Source: Erythrobacter sp.
GTDB taxonomy: Bacteria; Pseudomonadota; Alphaproteobacteria; Sphingomonadales; Sphingomonadaceae
Length of the DNA: 64,000 nt
Reading direction: 5' to 3'
NCBI GenBank assembly: GCA_027311945.1
Contig: DAICXZ010000030.1
Location: forward strand, 1-64,000
Part shown: positions 34,330-41,896 of the stretch, one piece after another
How the letters are laid out: every line of letters begins with the position of its first letter
Numbering within the stretch: the first letter of the stretch is position 1
Made by a program: the position numbers and the translations under genes
Notes under the pieces: generated by a model
What the model was told of the DNA's origin: nothing
Seen by the model: the letters and a program-made list of their open reading frames with translations, nothing else
The model's database searches: none

Positions 34330-36471
34330 TCAGAAGCCGGCGCGCAGGGTCACATCGACCGAGCGCGGACGGCCAAGAATCCACTGGCTGGCACCGTAGG
34401 TGCTCCAGGCATAGTCCTTGTCGAACGCATTAAGCAGCCGCAGGTCGAGCGCAACATTGTCGCTGAACGCATAGGACGCGCCGAAATCAACCACGGTGTA
34501 GGACGGGATCTTGACCGTGTTCGCATCATCGCCCCAGCGGCTGCCGACATAGCGCAGATTTGCGCGTGCCGAGATCGCCGCACCGTCGCTCCAGCGCAGT
34601 TCGGCGTTGGCCGCTTCCTCGGGCACGCCTGATGGCGTGTTCCCTTCGTTGCCGCCGAACTCGTCGAAGTTCGCATCAAGCACCGTGCCGTTGGCCGAGA
34701 AACCGAAGCCCGCCGGGAGCGCGAGGTCGATCGTCGCCTCGATCCCTTGCGAGGAGCGCTGACCGACCTGCTCGATCGGGCCCATCGGCACTGCCTGCGT
34801 GAACAGGTTCTTCTTGACCAGGCGATAGCCTGCCAGCGTGAAACTGCCCTTGCCGCCCATGAACAGGCCTTTCACGCCCGCCTCGTACTGGTAACCATCG
34901 GCAAAGCTCAGCTCAAACTGGCTGGCCGATCCCGAATAGGTGGTAAGCGTGCCGAGCGGATCGACCGCCGTCGCATACTGGGCATAGAGCGACACATTCT
35001 CGACCGGCTGATAGACCGCGCCCACCCGCCAGGTGGTGGCGGTGAAGGTCTTGTGCGCATCCGCCCCGCCGTTAAGCGCAGGCGTATCGCCGGAAATTTC
35101 GCCATTGGTATAAACCCAGTTCCAGCGCCCGACCTTGTTCTCCTCGTGCCGGATCGCGCCGATCAGCGAAATCTGGTCATTGAGCGCCAGCCGATCCTCG
35201 GCGTAGATCGCCCAGGTGAACGTATCGGTGTGATAGCGCGGCAGCAGGCCGACCGTGTCGAGGAACAGCCCCGGATCGAACCCGGTCAGCGGCACTTCGT
35301 CCTGCTGGTATTCGGAATCGAACTGGTGCGAGTAGTTCAGCTTGAAGTAGTTGACGTCGTAGCCGACCAGCAGATCGTTGCTCATGTCGCCGCGAAGGTC
35401 GCTCGACAGGGTCACGTTGCCCTGGCTGCCATACTGGTCGACATCGTGGACGATGCCGTAGTTATCCGCTCGCGCGATCAGGCCGTCGCCCGCGTCGGCA
35501 TAGCTTTCGAGGTTGCGCCACTTGCGCTTGCTGGTGATGTAGTAGGCGGTGTTGGTGAAGCTCACCGCGTCGCTGATCTGCCAGTCGAGTTTCAGCGCGG
35601 TGCGGTTGTCGCGATAGTGCATCTTGGCATCGCCGACATTGTAGTTCTCTTCGCGGATCGACGTATCGAGCTTGCCATCGATCAGCGGCGTGCCGAAGTA
35701 TTTCATCGGGTTGGCATCGCCGAAGTCATTGCGCAGCGTCAGCGAGAAGGTGTCGCTCGGCGCGAATTCAAGCGCGGTGGAAAGGGCAAGGTTATCGCTC
35801 TCGCCGCGGTCGACATAGCCGTCGGACTGGCGGTAGCTGGCATCGACGCGGAAGGCGAACTTGTCGCCCAGCGGCCCCCCTGCGCCTGCCGCCATGTGCC
35901 AGGTCTCCTGCGAGCCGTAGCCTGCTTCGGACTGCAACTCGAAGCGGTCGCGGTTGGGGGCCTTGGGGATGACATTGACCACGCCGCCAAGCGCGCCTTG
36001 GCCGAACAGGACCGAGGCCGGGCCGCTCAGCACGTCGATCCGCTCGACGTTCCAGGGGTCCGAAGGGAAGGTGATCGAGCCGTTGTTCGGGTAGAGCCGC
36101 ACACCGTCGTATAGCTGCAGCACCGAGCCCTGGCCGCTGAACCCGCGCACCGCAAAGGTGAGGCCGCCATTGCCGGGATTGCCCGCATTGGTGACGCCCG
36201 CCGCACGCGAAACGGCATCGACAATGCCGATATCGCCGCGTGCGCGGATGTCGTCTCCGCTCACAACGTTGACCGTGGCCGGTGTTTCGAGGATCGACAG
36301 ACCAAGGCGGCTGCCCGTGGGGCTTTCCTCGTTGAGAACGGGAACACGCTCGCCCGTTACCACGATGCTGTCATCTTCTGCGTCGCGGTCCTGCGCCGCC
36401 ACGGGCGCGGCGAGGGCAACGCCAAGTGACAGCATGGAAAGACCGCTCGTCCAGCGGGTTATGGCGCGCAT
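34330..36471 (-). CDS. TonB-dependent metallophore (siderophore-type) receptor
   Basis: A 713-residue receptor. The ATG at 36471 is chosen because GAGGA lies 8 bases upstream; another ATG five codons earlier has no site. The signal peptide ends near PVAAQ, a TonB-box-like DSIVVTGE follows, and the plug (ETPATVNVVSGDDIRARGDIGIVDAVSRAAGV ... WNVERIDVLSGPASVLFGQGALGGVVNVIPK) is of the FhuA/FecA siderophore type. The barrel ends in Phe (VDVTLRAGF). The flanking PepSY and siderophore-interacting proteins support uptake of a metal-chelator complex. Palindromes resembling Zur sites in the promoter suggest zinc rather than iron control. Confidence 0.93.
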   Translation of the reverse strand: MRAITRWTSGLSMLSLGVALAAPVAAQDRDAEDDSIVVTGERVPVLNEESPTGSRLGLSILETPATVNVVSGDDIRARGDIGIVDAVSRAAGVTNAGNPGNGGLTFAVRGFSGQGSVLQLYDGVRLYPNNGSITFPSDPWNVERIDVLSGPASVLFGQGALGGVVNVIPKAPNRDRFELQSEAGYGSQETWHMAAGAGGPLGDKFAFRVDASYRQSDGYVDRGESDNLALSTALEFAPSDTFSLTLRNDFGDANPMKYFGTPLIDGKLDTSIREENYNVGDAKMHYRDNRTALKLDWQISDAVSFTNTAYYITSKRKWRNLESYADAGDGLIARADNYGIVHDVDQYGSQGNVTLSSDLRGDMSNDLLVGYDVNYFKLNYSHQFDSEYQQDEVPLTGFDPGLFLDTVGLLPRYHTDTFTWAIYAEDRLALNDQISLIGAIRHEENKVGRWNWVYTNGEISGDTPALNGGADAHKTFTATTWRVGAVYQPVENVSLYAQYATAVDPLGTLTTYSGSASQFELSFADGYQYEAGVKGLFMGGKGSFTLAGYRLVKKNLFTQAVPMGPIEQVGQRSSQGIEATIDLALPAGFGFSANGTVLDANFDEFGGNEGNTPSGVPEEAANAELRWSDGAAISARANLRYVGSRWGDDANTVKIPSYTVVDFGASYAFSDNVALDLRLLNAFDKDYAWSTYGASQWILGRPRSVDVTLRAGF

Positions 36472-36598
36472 TTCAGTGTTCCTCATGATCTGGTTGTTCT
36501 GGGGCAGGAGGTTGGGCCGCGAGGCGGCAACTCCGACGCGATCCCTTGGCGCTGCTGGCGCGGCGGCGTCAGGTTAATTACGGTCACAATTGCCGGGC

Positions 36599-36608
36599 GT
36601 AACGTTAC
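36599..36608. promoter_or_regulatory. Palindrome GTAACGTTAC upstream of the receptor gene
   Basis: A perfect 10-bp palindrome (extended GGCGTAACGTTACACC) 128 bp upstream of the receptor start. It shares the GTAAYGTTA core with the stronger site at 36646 and may be a secondary or core-promoter site. Confidence 0.4.
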
Positions 36609-36645
36609 ACCCCGAGTGACACGGCACGCTGCGCCTGCATAAGTA

Positions 36646-36662
36646 ATGTTATCACATAACAT
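36646..36662. promoter_or_regulatory. Zur-box-like palindrome upstream of the receptor gene
   Basis: ATGTTAT-CAC-ATAACAT, perfect 7-bp arms with a 3-base spacer. The arms are identical to those of the gamma-proteobacterial Zur consensus (ATGTTATANTATAACAT). It lies in the 282-bp gap before the TonB receptor. A shorter related site is at 37588. Assignment to Zur rests on the motif alone. Confidence 0.62.
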
Positions 36663-36753
36663 AATATGAGCGCGTTTATGTCAGCGTGCTGGGCGCTGCA
36701 ACTCAATTTATGTGGAGGTGGCTCGACAGCTACGCACAGCCTTCGGCCGACAG

Positions 36754-37515
36754 CTATTGGTCTTGAGCGTCTTCGCGCTTGGCGATTTTGTGCGCGTCCT
36801 CGTTCAGGCCCGACTTCCAGTAGGACGAGATGTAGAGATTGTCCGGTCCTAGCCCACGCTGATCGCGCAGCAGGCCGCGCAGCGCCTTCATCCCCGAGAA
36901 CTCGCAGGCGGCCCAGGCATAGACCGAGCCTTGCGGCCATTCGCGGGCCGCGAGCGCATCTGCCAGTCCCTGCGGCTGGAGGCCCGGTTGCGGCACCACA
37001 AGATAGTCCAGCGTGACGCCTGCCGGGCGGGGCAGGTCGAGCCGGTCGTCCTGGCTCATCACCTCAATCACCGCATGGCCACGCGCATCGGCAGGCAGGG
37101 CGGCGAGATTGATCGCGATGGCGGGCAGGGCGGTCATGTCGCCTGCAAGCAGATAGGCATCATGTCCTTCGGGAAGCGGTTTGGCGGGGCCGGGGCCGCC
37201 GACCTCGATGGTCTCGCCGGGCTGGACCGACAGCGCCCATTCGGTCGCCGGGCCGGCATGGCCGCTCGCTGTTTCGGCATGAAGCGCGAAATCGATGTCG
37301 AGCGCGTCGTCGCGCTGTGCGCGGATCGTGTAGGTGCGCACGGCGGTCTTGCCGTCGGGCAAGGGTAGTCGCAGCTTGACGTAGCCGCCTTGCTGCTCAG
37401 CCGGAAAGTCGGTGAGGCCATCGCCGCCAAGCGTGATGCGGCGCATATTGGGGCTGACTTGCGCTGTGGAAAGGACGGTGAGGACACGCGGAGCGGCCCG
37501 GTTTGCTGTAGCCAT
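36754..37515 (-). CDS. Siderophore-interacting FAD-dependent protein (SIP family)
   Basis: A 253-residue cytoplasmic flavoprotein of the siderophore-interacting/ViuB family, which reduces imported ferric or metal chelates to free the metal. FAD-binding motif RTYTIRA lies at about 60-66; the NAD(P)-type half includes LLAGDMTALPAIAINLAAL and AWAACEFSGMKALRGLL. The C-terminal SSYWKSGLNEDAHK is characteristic of the family. It precedes the TonB receptor in transcription, separated by 282 bp that carry their own regulatory palindromes, and it is divergent from the MerC-like gene across another such site. Confidence 0.92.
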   Translation of the reverse strand: MATANRAAPRVLTVLSTAQVSPNMRRITLGGDGLTDFPAEQQGGYVKLRLPLPDGKTAVRTYTIRAQRDDALDIDFALHAETASGHAGPATEWALSVQPGETIEVGGPGPAKPLPEGHDAYLLAGDMTALPAIAINLAALPADARGHAVIEVMSQDDRLDLPRPAGVTLDYLVVPQPGLQPQGLADALAAREWPQGSVYAWAACEFSGMKALRGLLRDQRGLGPDNLYISSYWKSGLNEDAHKIAKREDAQDQ

Positions 37516-37587
37516 GGGGTCTATCTAGGGATCATGCCATGCGCGGTGCAAGGCATCGATGTCAGCGCGCGTCGGAAATATAATGAG

Positions 37588-37599
37588 ATGTTGTAACAT
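37588..37599. promoter_or_regulatory. Zur-box-like palindrome between SIP and MerC-like genes
   Basis: ATGTTGTAACAT, one base from ATGTTATAACAT and similar to the arms of the site at 36646. On the minus strand it reads GTAATGTTACAACATC. It sits between the two divergent genes and could control both. Confidence 0.55.
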
Positions 37600-37659
37600 T
37601 ACTCAATTGGGTTTAAGCGCGCATCGACCATTCAGTTTCAACCGAAAGCCCCAGCACCA

Positions 37660-38112
37660 ATGTCGCAAGCACAATCATCCCAAACCCGCAGGCACGGCTC
37701 GAACGATGGTGGAGGTGCGTTGATGCGCGCGGTTCCTGCGCACTGGTTTGACGGGCTCGCGATCTCGCTCTCGGCGATCTGCGTGGTGCACTGCCTGGCG
37801 CTGCCCGTGATTATCGCCTTACTGCCTGCGCTATCACAATGGCTGCAATTGCCCGAGGCTATCCATGCATGGCTGCTGGGCTGTGCCATCCCCATCAGCA
37901 TTACGGTGCTGGGCAGGTCCGCCCATCGCCACCGGGCTGCGCGGGGCACGCTGCTGCTAGGGATCGTCGGACTGTCTTTGATGGGAGGTGCCTTGATGGC
38001 TCCCACGGAAGTGCTTGAAACCGTTATCAGTGTGGGCGGAGCGGTCTTGCTGGCTTCGGCTCACGTGCACAACTGGCGGCGGCGCGCCCGTTGCGCGCGC
38101 CCTTCGATATAG
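37660..38112 (+). CDS. MerC-domain membrane protein
   Basis: Up to 150 residues with about four membrane helices (ISLSAICVVHCLALPVIIALLPAL, AWLLGCAIPISITVL, GTLLLGIVGLSLMGGALM, VLETVISVGGAVLLASAHV). The CVVHC motif in the first helix is the MerC metal-binding signature, though no mercury-resistance genes are nearby. A Met 21 codons downstream (MRAVPAHWFDG) would give the more usual family length and is an alternative start. Small MerC-like proteins recur next to zinc-responsive regulators and metallophore systems in related bacteria, so a role in zinc or divalent metal passage is suggested by context. Confidence 0.78.
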   Translation: MSQAQSSQTRRHGSNDGGGALMRAVPAHWFDGLAISLSAICVVHCLALPVIIALLPALSQWLQLPEAIHAWLLGCAIPISITVLGRSAHRHRAARGTLLLGIVGLSLMGGALMAPTEVLETVISVGGAVLLASAHVHNWRRRARCARPSI

Positions 38113-38179
38113 TGCTTGCGGGATAGCCGCACACTGGGCCAAGCTCCCGGTTTCATGCCTTGGGAGGGGCCAGACTAAA

Positions 38180-39451
38180 ATGAGCGATGCCATCGGCGCG
38201 CGGCTGCAAGCAAAGATCACGCTCCGGCTGATCGTGCCGATTGCCGTCATCACCTTCGTCAATTCGATCGACCGGGTGAACATCAGCTATGCCGGCAGCG
38301 CGATGTCGGCCGATCTTGGTCTGTCGCCCGATCAGTTCGGCTGGGGCGTGAGCATGTTCTTCGTCGCTTACCTACTGTTCCAGTACGTCCATGTGCGGTT
38401 GCTGCGTTCGTGGGGGATCAAGCGCTGGATCTTCGTCTCGATGATGCTGTGGGGCGCTTCCGGGTTCTGGATGGCGCATATCTCCAGCGCGACCGAGTTC
38501 TACGCTGCGCGGTTCCTCCTCGGCATGGCCGAGGCGGGGTTCGCACCGGGGATGACCTGGCTGATCTCGCAATGGGCGCCGCCTGCGATGCGCGCGCGGA
38601 TGCTCGGCGGGGCGTTGGTGGCGGTGCCGCTGTCGATGGTGCTGGGCGGGCCCTTGTGCGGGTGGCTGCTCCAGATCGACAATCCGCTCGACATGCCCGC
38701 CTGGCGTCACATGTTCCTGCTCTTGACCATACCCAATGTCGTGCTGGCGGTGCTCGCCGCGCTCTATCTGGTCGACCGGCCCGACAAGGCGCGCTGGCTC
38801 GACGGGGAAGAACGCGCCTATCTCGCGGCCGAGTTCGTCCGTCAGGAAGGCGCGAACGATGCCCCGCCGCGCACTATGCGCCAGATCGCGAGCGATCCGT
38901 GGTTGTGGCGGTGTTCGCTCACCTGGCTGCTGGTGATGACCGGCTCCTATGCGCTGGTGTTCTGGCTGCCACAGCTGGTGCGGGCGCTCGACCTTGGTGA
39001 CAGCGAATTCCTGATCGGTTCGCTCAGCGCCTTGCCGCTGCTGGCCTTGGCGATCGGGCTGGTGGTCAACGGCCGCCGTTCGGACAGGAAGGGGGAGCGG
39101 TTGCTCCACACCGGCCTGCCTGCCGCTGCTGCGGGTGTGGCGATGATGCTCGCGGCTGTGCTCCAGCCGGGTCTGCCGGTTTTGCTGCTGCTGTGCGTGG
39201 CGGGGCTGGGCATCGGCGCGGCGCAGGGCGTGTTCTGGGCCATTCCCGGTTTCGTGAAGCTGGGCGGTGACAAGGTACCGGTGGGCGTGATCGCGCTGAT
39301 CAGCATGTTCGGAACGGCGGGCGGGATCATCGGTCCGTGGCTGACCGGAGTGCTGGTGGCGAGCGAGGGCAACTACTCGCTGGCCATCGCGCTCCTCGCG
39401 TCGCTGCTGGTGCTGGCGCTGCCGGTGATTGCGCTTAGGCGGCGCGGCTGA
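38180..39451 (+). CDS. MFS transporter, anion:cation symporter type
   Basis: A 423-residue major facilitator with 12 predicted helices. The N-terminal FVNSIDRVNISYAGSAMSADLGLSPDQFGWGVSMFFVAY segment is typical of the anion:cation symporter family (tartrate, phthalate, hydroxyphenylacetate and similar organic acids). The start follows GGGAGGGG. It leads a plus-strand operon with a DUF3237 protein and a SnoaL-like protein, which together with the flavocytochrome genes downstream suggests uptake of an aromatic or organic acid. Confidence 0.9.
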   Translation: MSDAIGARLQAKITLRLIVPIAVITFVNSIDRVNISYAGSAMSADLGLSPDQFGWGVSMFFVAYLLFQYVHVRLLRSWGIKRWIFVSMMLWGASGFWMAHISSATEFYAARFLLGMAEAGFAPGMTWLISQWAPPAMRARMLGGALVAVPLSMVLGGPLCGWLLQIDNPLDMPAWRHMFLLLTIPNVVLAVLAALYLVDRPDKARWLDGEERAYLAAEFVRQEGANDAPPRTMRQIASDPWLWRCSLTWLLVMTGSYALVFWLPQLVRALDLGDSEFLIGSLSALPLLALAIGLVVNGRRSDRKGERLLHTGLPAAAAGVAMMLAAVLQPGLPVLLLLCVAGLGIGAAQGVFWAIPGFVKLGGDKVPVGVIALISMFGTAGGIIGPWLTGVLVASEGNYSLAIALLASLLVLALPVIALRRRG

Positions 39452-39465
39452 GCAAGGAGAAAGTG

Positions 39466-39936
39466 ATGCAAATACCGGCCCTTGAGCTTGCCTTTCACGT
39501 TCGGCTCGACTTCGCCGAGGGGCCGCGCACGCGCTTTACCCCGGCCTATACCCAGTTCACTCGCGGCTATGTCGGGCTGGAGGGCGGCGAGGTGAGCGGG
39601 CCGTTGCTCTCGGGCAGGGTGGTGCCGCATTCGGGCGGCGACTGGCCGCGCTTCTGGGCCGATGGGCTGGTCGAGTTCGAAGCGCATTACATGCTCGAAG
39701 CCGCTGACGGCGCGCCGATCTACATCCATAACCGCGGGCTCGCCTATTCCTCACCCGACGCCTTCGCGCGGATCGAGGCGGGCGAAACGGTGCCGCCGGA
39801 AGAGAATTATCTGCGTGTTACGCCGCGTTTCGAGGCGCCAGAAGGGCCGCACAATTGGCTCAACCGCACGATCTTCGTGGGCGTGGCCGAACGTCGCGGC
39901 AATTCCACCTTCTTCGATTATTACCGGGTGACCTGA
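39466..39936 (+). CDS. DUF3237 family protein
   Basis: A 156-residue soluble protein with the DUF3237 layout: LELAFHVRLDFAEGP, the middle GGDWPRFWADGLVEFEAHYMLEAADG and IYIHNRGLAYSS, then EENYLRVTPRFEAPEGPHNWLNRTIFVGVAERR. It is predicted to be a beta-barrel-like single domain. The ATG at 39466 follows AAGGAGA; a GTG one codon upstream is less likely. Members occur in aromatic and steroid catabolic operons but have no agreed biochemical role. Confidence 0.87.
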   Translation: MQIPALELAFHVRLDFAEGPRTRFTPAYTQFTRGYVGLEGGEVSGPLLSGRVVPHSGGDWPRFWADGLVEFEAHYMLEAADGAPIYIHNRGLAYSSPDAFARIEAGETVPPEENYLRVTPRFEAPEGPHNWLNRTIFVGVAERRGNSTFFDYYRVT

Positions 39937-39941
39937 AAACG

Positions 39942-40454
39942 ATGATCACGCTCGACACTGCCGACAGGCTCGCCATCCATGAGCGCCTCGCCGCCTGCGC
40001 CTGGGCGCTCGACACCGGCGCGGTGGAGGATTTCGTCGCTTGCTTCTGCGCCGAGGGCACGCTCGAATGGGATGCTTTCGAAGAACCGCAGAGCTGGCGG
40101 GGCCACGCCGCCTTGCGCCACTTCGCCAGCTTCCTGCGCGACCTGCCGACTTCGGCCGGACGCCAGCACCATATTTCCAACACGGTGATCACTGCCGGCG
40201 AGGATGGCGCGCTGGCCAAGTCCTATGTCACCGTGGCGCTGCGGCAGGGCGACGGGCCGCACCAGATCTACGTCATGGGCTGGTACGAGGACGAACTGAA
40301 ACGCGAGCAGGGCGACTGGCGGCTGTGGCACCGGGTGATCCGCGATTGGTCGGGCCCGGTGCTCGCCAATTTCGCGGGGCAGAGCGGCGAGCGTGTTGCC
40401 CGGCCGATGCCTGCCCCGCTGTTGCCGATGCGCTATCGGCCGGACGAGGCCTAG
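39942..40454 (+). CDS. SnoaL-like (NTF2 fold) protein
   Basis: A 170-residue protein with the cone-shaped NTF2/SnoaL fold: LDTADRLAIHERLAACAWALDTGAVEDFVACFCAEGTLEW, and a C-terminal beta section (QIYVMGWYEDELKREQGDWRLWHRVIRD). Such proteins include small dehydratases, isomerases and the beta subunits of ring-hydroxylating dioxygenases. No alpha subunit is nearby, so an isomerase/dehydratase or accessory role is likelier. It starts 5 bp after the DUF3237 stop and converges on the SDR gene with overlapping stops. A second, secreted SnoaL protein is encoded at 48832. Confidence 0.84.
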   Translation: MITLDTADRLAIHERLAACAWALDTGAVEDFVACFCAEGTLEWDAFEEPQSWRGHAALRHFASFLRDLPTSAGRQHHISNTVITAGEDGALAKSYVTVALRQGDGPHQIYVMGWYEDELKREQGDWRLWHRVIRDWSGPVLANFAGQSGERVARPMPAPLLPMRYRPDEA

Positions 40455-41239
40455 AACACCGAGGTCGTCGCGCCGCCGTCGATCACGAGGCTCTGGCCGG
40501 TGATGTAGTTGGCCTGCTGGCTGCAGAACACCGCCACCATATCGCCCACGTCGTCGCAGTCGCCGAAGCGTTCGGCGGCGATCCGCCACTCGCGCGAGAA
40601 CTGGGCCACCTCTTCCTCATAGGTGATGCCCTTGGCCGCGGCGCGTTCGTTGAACTGCTTTTCCACGAAGGCGCTGTGGTGCATCCCCGGCAGCAGGTTG
40701 TTGATGATCACATTGTGCCTGGCCACCACCTTGGAAACGGCCACGCAATAGTTGGCAAGCGCGGCGCGGGTGCTGCCCGAAAGCGCGCGGATTTCGCCGG
40801 GATACTTGGCGGCGACCGTGGCGATGTTGACGACCCGGCCCCAGCCGCGCTGCGCCATCCCGTCGACCGTCGCGCGCATGAAAGCCACCGGCGAGAGCAG
40901 CGAAATGTCGATCGCCTCGCGCCAATCCTGCTCGGTGATCGCACGGTAGTCGGGCGTCATCGGCGGGGGCGAGCAGGTGCCCACGAGAATGTCCGGCTCG
41001 GGGCAGGCGGCGAGGATTTTCTCGCGCCCGGCCTCGGTGCTGTGATCGGCGCAGATCGGGTGGACCTTCGCGCCCGTTTCCGCCGCAATTTCCTCGCAGG
41101 CCTTCACCAGCCGATCCTCGGTGCGCGCTGAAACGAAGCACTCCACCCCCTCGCGCGCCAGCGATAACACCGCGCTGCGGCCCATGCCTGCGCTGCCGCC
41201 GTTGACGATGGCCTTGCGCCCTCTGATTCCCAGATCCAA
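40451..41239 (-). CDS. Short-chain dehydrogenase/reductase with atypical active site
   Basis: A 262-residue SDR. The TTG start is chosen because GGGAGAG lies close upstream; upstream sequence in frame is Arg/Cys-rich and not SDR-like. The cofactor motif is NGGSAGMGRSA. The usual catalytic YxxxK is not present: the matching segment reads SGSTRAAL, so Tyr and Lys appear replaced by Ser and Arg, as in a divergent SDR subgroup. The C-terminus ends YITGQSLVIDGGATTSVF, as normal SDRs do. It is predicted to be NAD(P)-linked; whether it is a true dehydrogenase is uncertain. Confidence 0.85.
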   Translation of the reverse strand: MDLGIRGRKAIVNGGSAGMGRSAVLSLAREGVECFVSARTEDRLVKACEEIAAETGAKVHPICADHSTEAGREKILAACPEPDILVGTCSPPPMTPDYRAITEQDWREAIDISLLSPVAFMRATVDGMAQRGWGRVVNIATVAAKYPGEIRALSGSTRAALANYCVAVSKVVARHNVIINNLLPGMHHSAFVEKQFNERAAAKGITYEEEVAQFSREWRIAAERFGDCDDVGDMVAVFCSQQANYITGQSLVIDGGATTSVF

Positions 41240-41345
41240 GCTGCTCTCCCTTGTTGTTCGCCGATTTTGCAGTGCGGTTCTGAGGCGGAAGCATAAGCGC
41301 GCAAAAGCGTCTGTCCATCCACCACGGCGCGGCGTTGCAACCGAA

Positions 41346-41795
41346 TCAGGCGATGCCGTCGCGCAGCTTTTCAAGCAGGGTGATCAGCGTCTCCTTCTCG
41401 CCCGGCGAAAGGATCCCTTCGAAGGGCGCTTCCAATGCCTCGCTAGCTTTGCTCGCCTCGCGGGCAAAGTCTTCGCCCGCCGGTGTCAGCCGCAATTCAA
41501 CCACCCGGCCATCGCTGGCCGAACGGGTCCGCTCGACCAGCCCCTTGCTGGCCAGATCGCGCAGGAACAGGGCAACCTTCGAGGCATCGAGGCTTAGCGC
41601 GCTGGCCAGCTGCATCGGCGTGATGCCGGGGTTGAGCCCGATCAGCATCGGGATCGAGTAAGCGCCGAGCGCCACGTGCTCCTCGCCCCTTTCCATTTCT
41701 GACAAGAGCGCCTTGCGCGCCGCGCGCCAGGTCAGGTGGACCTGAAAGGCAAGGTGTTCGCGGGTTGATCCGAAGTGCACCGGAAGCTCCATCAT
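41346..41795 (-). CDS. MarR-family transcriptional regulator
   Basis: About 149 residues with the MarR winged helix: YSIPMLIGLNPGITPMQLASALSLDASKVALFLRDLASKGLVERTRSASDGRVVELRLTPAG. Two adjacent ATGs can serve as start; a much earlier one would add an unlikely stretch. It is divergent from the first flavocytochrome gene, with an AT-rich operator-like element between them, so it probably represses those genes and itself until a phenolic ligand binds. Two other MarR genes occur in the same region. Confidence 0.9.
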   Translation of the reverse strand: MMELPVHFGSTREHLAFQVHLTWRAARKALLSEMERGEEHVALGAYSIPMLIGLNPGITPMQLASALSLDASKVALFLRDLASKGLVERTRSASDGRVVELRLTPAGEDFAREASKASEALEAPFEGILSPGEKETLITLLEKLRDGIA

Positions 41796-41844
41796 TCGTT
41801 CGACCGGCAGAATGCGGCAAGGTCGATATGCTTTACAAAAATAA

Positions 41845-41857
41845 TTATCTAAAATAA
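41845..41857. promoter_or_regulatory. Operator candidate TTATCTAAAATAA
   Basis: An imperfect AT-rich inverted repeat in the gap between the divergent marR and flavocytochrome genes. It differs by one base from the core of the perfect palindrome at 52137, upstream of another marR gene, so both may bind the same or closely related MarR proteins. Confidence 0.5.
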
Positions 41858-41896
41858 ATACTATGCGCAAAGGGCCAGCAGGGGAGAGCCTAGACC

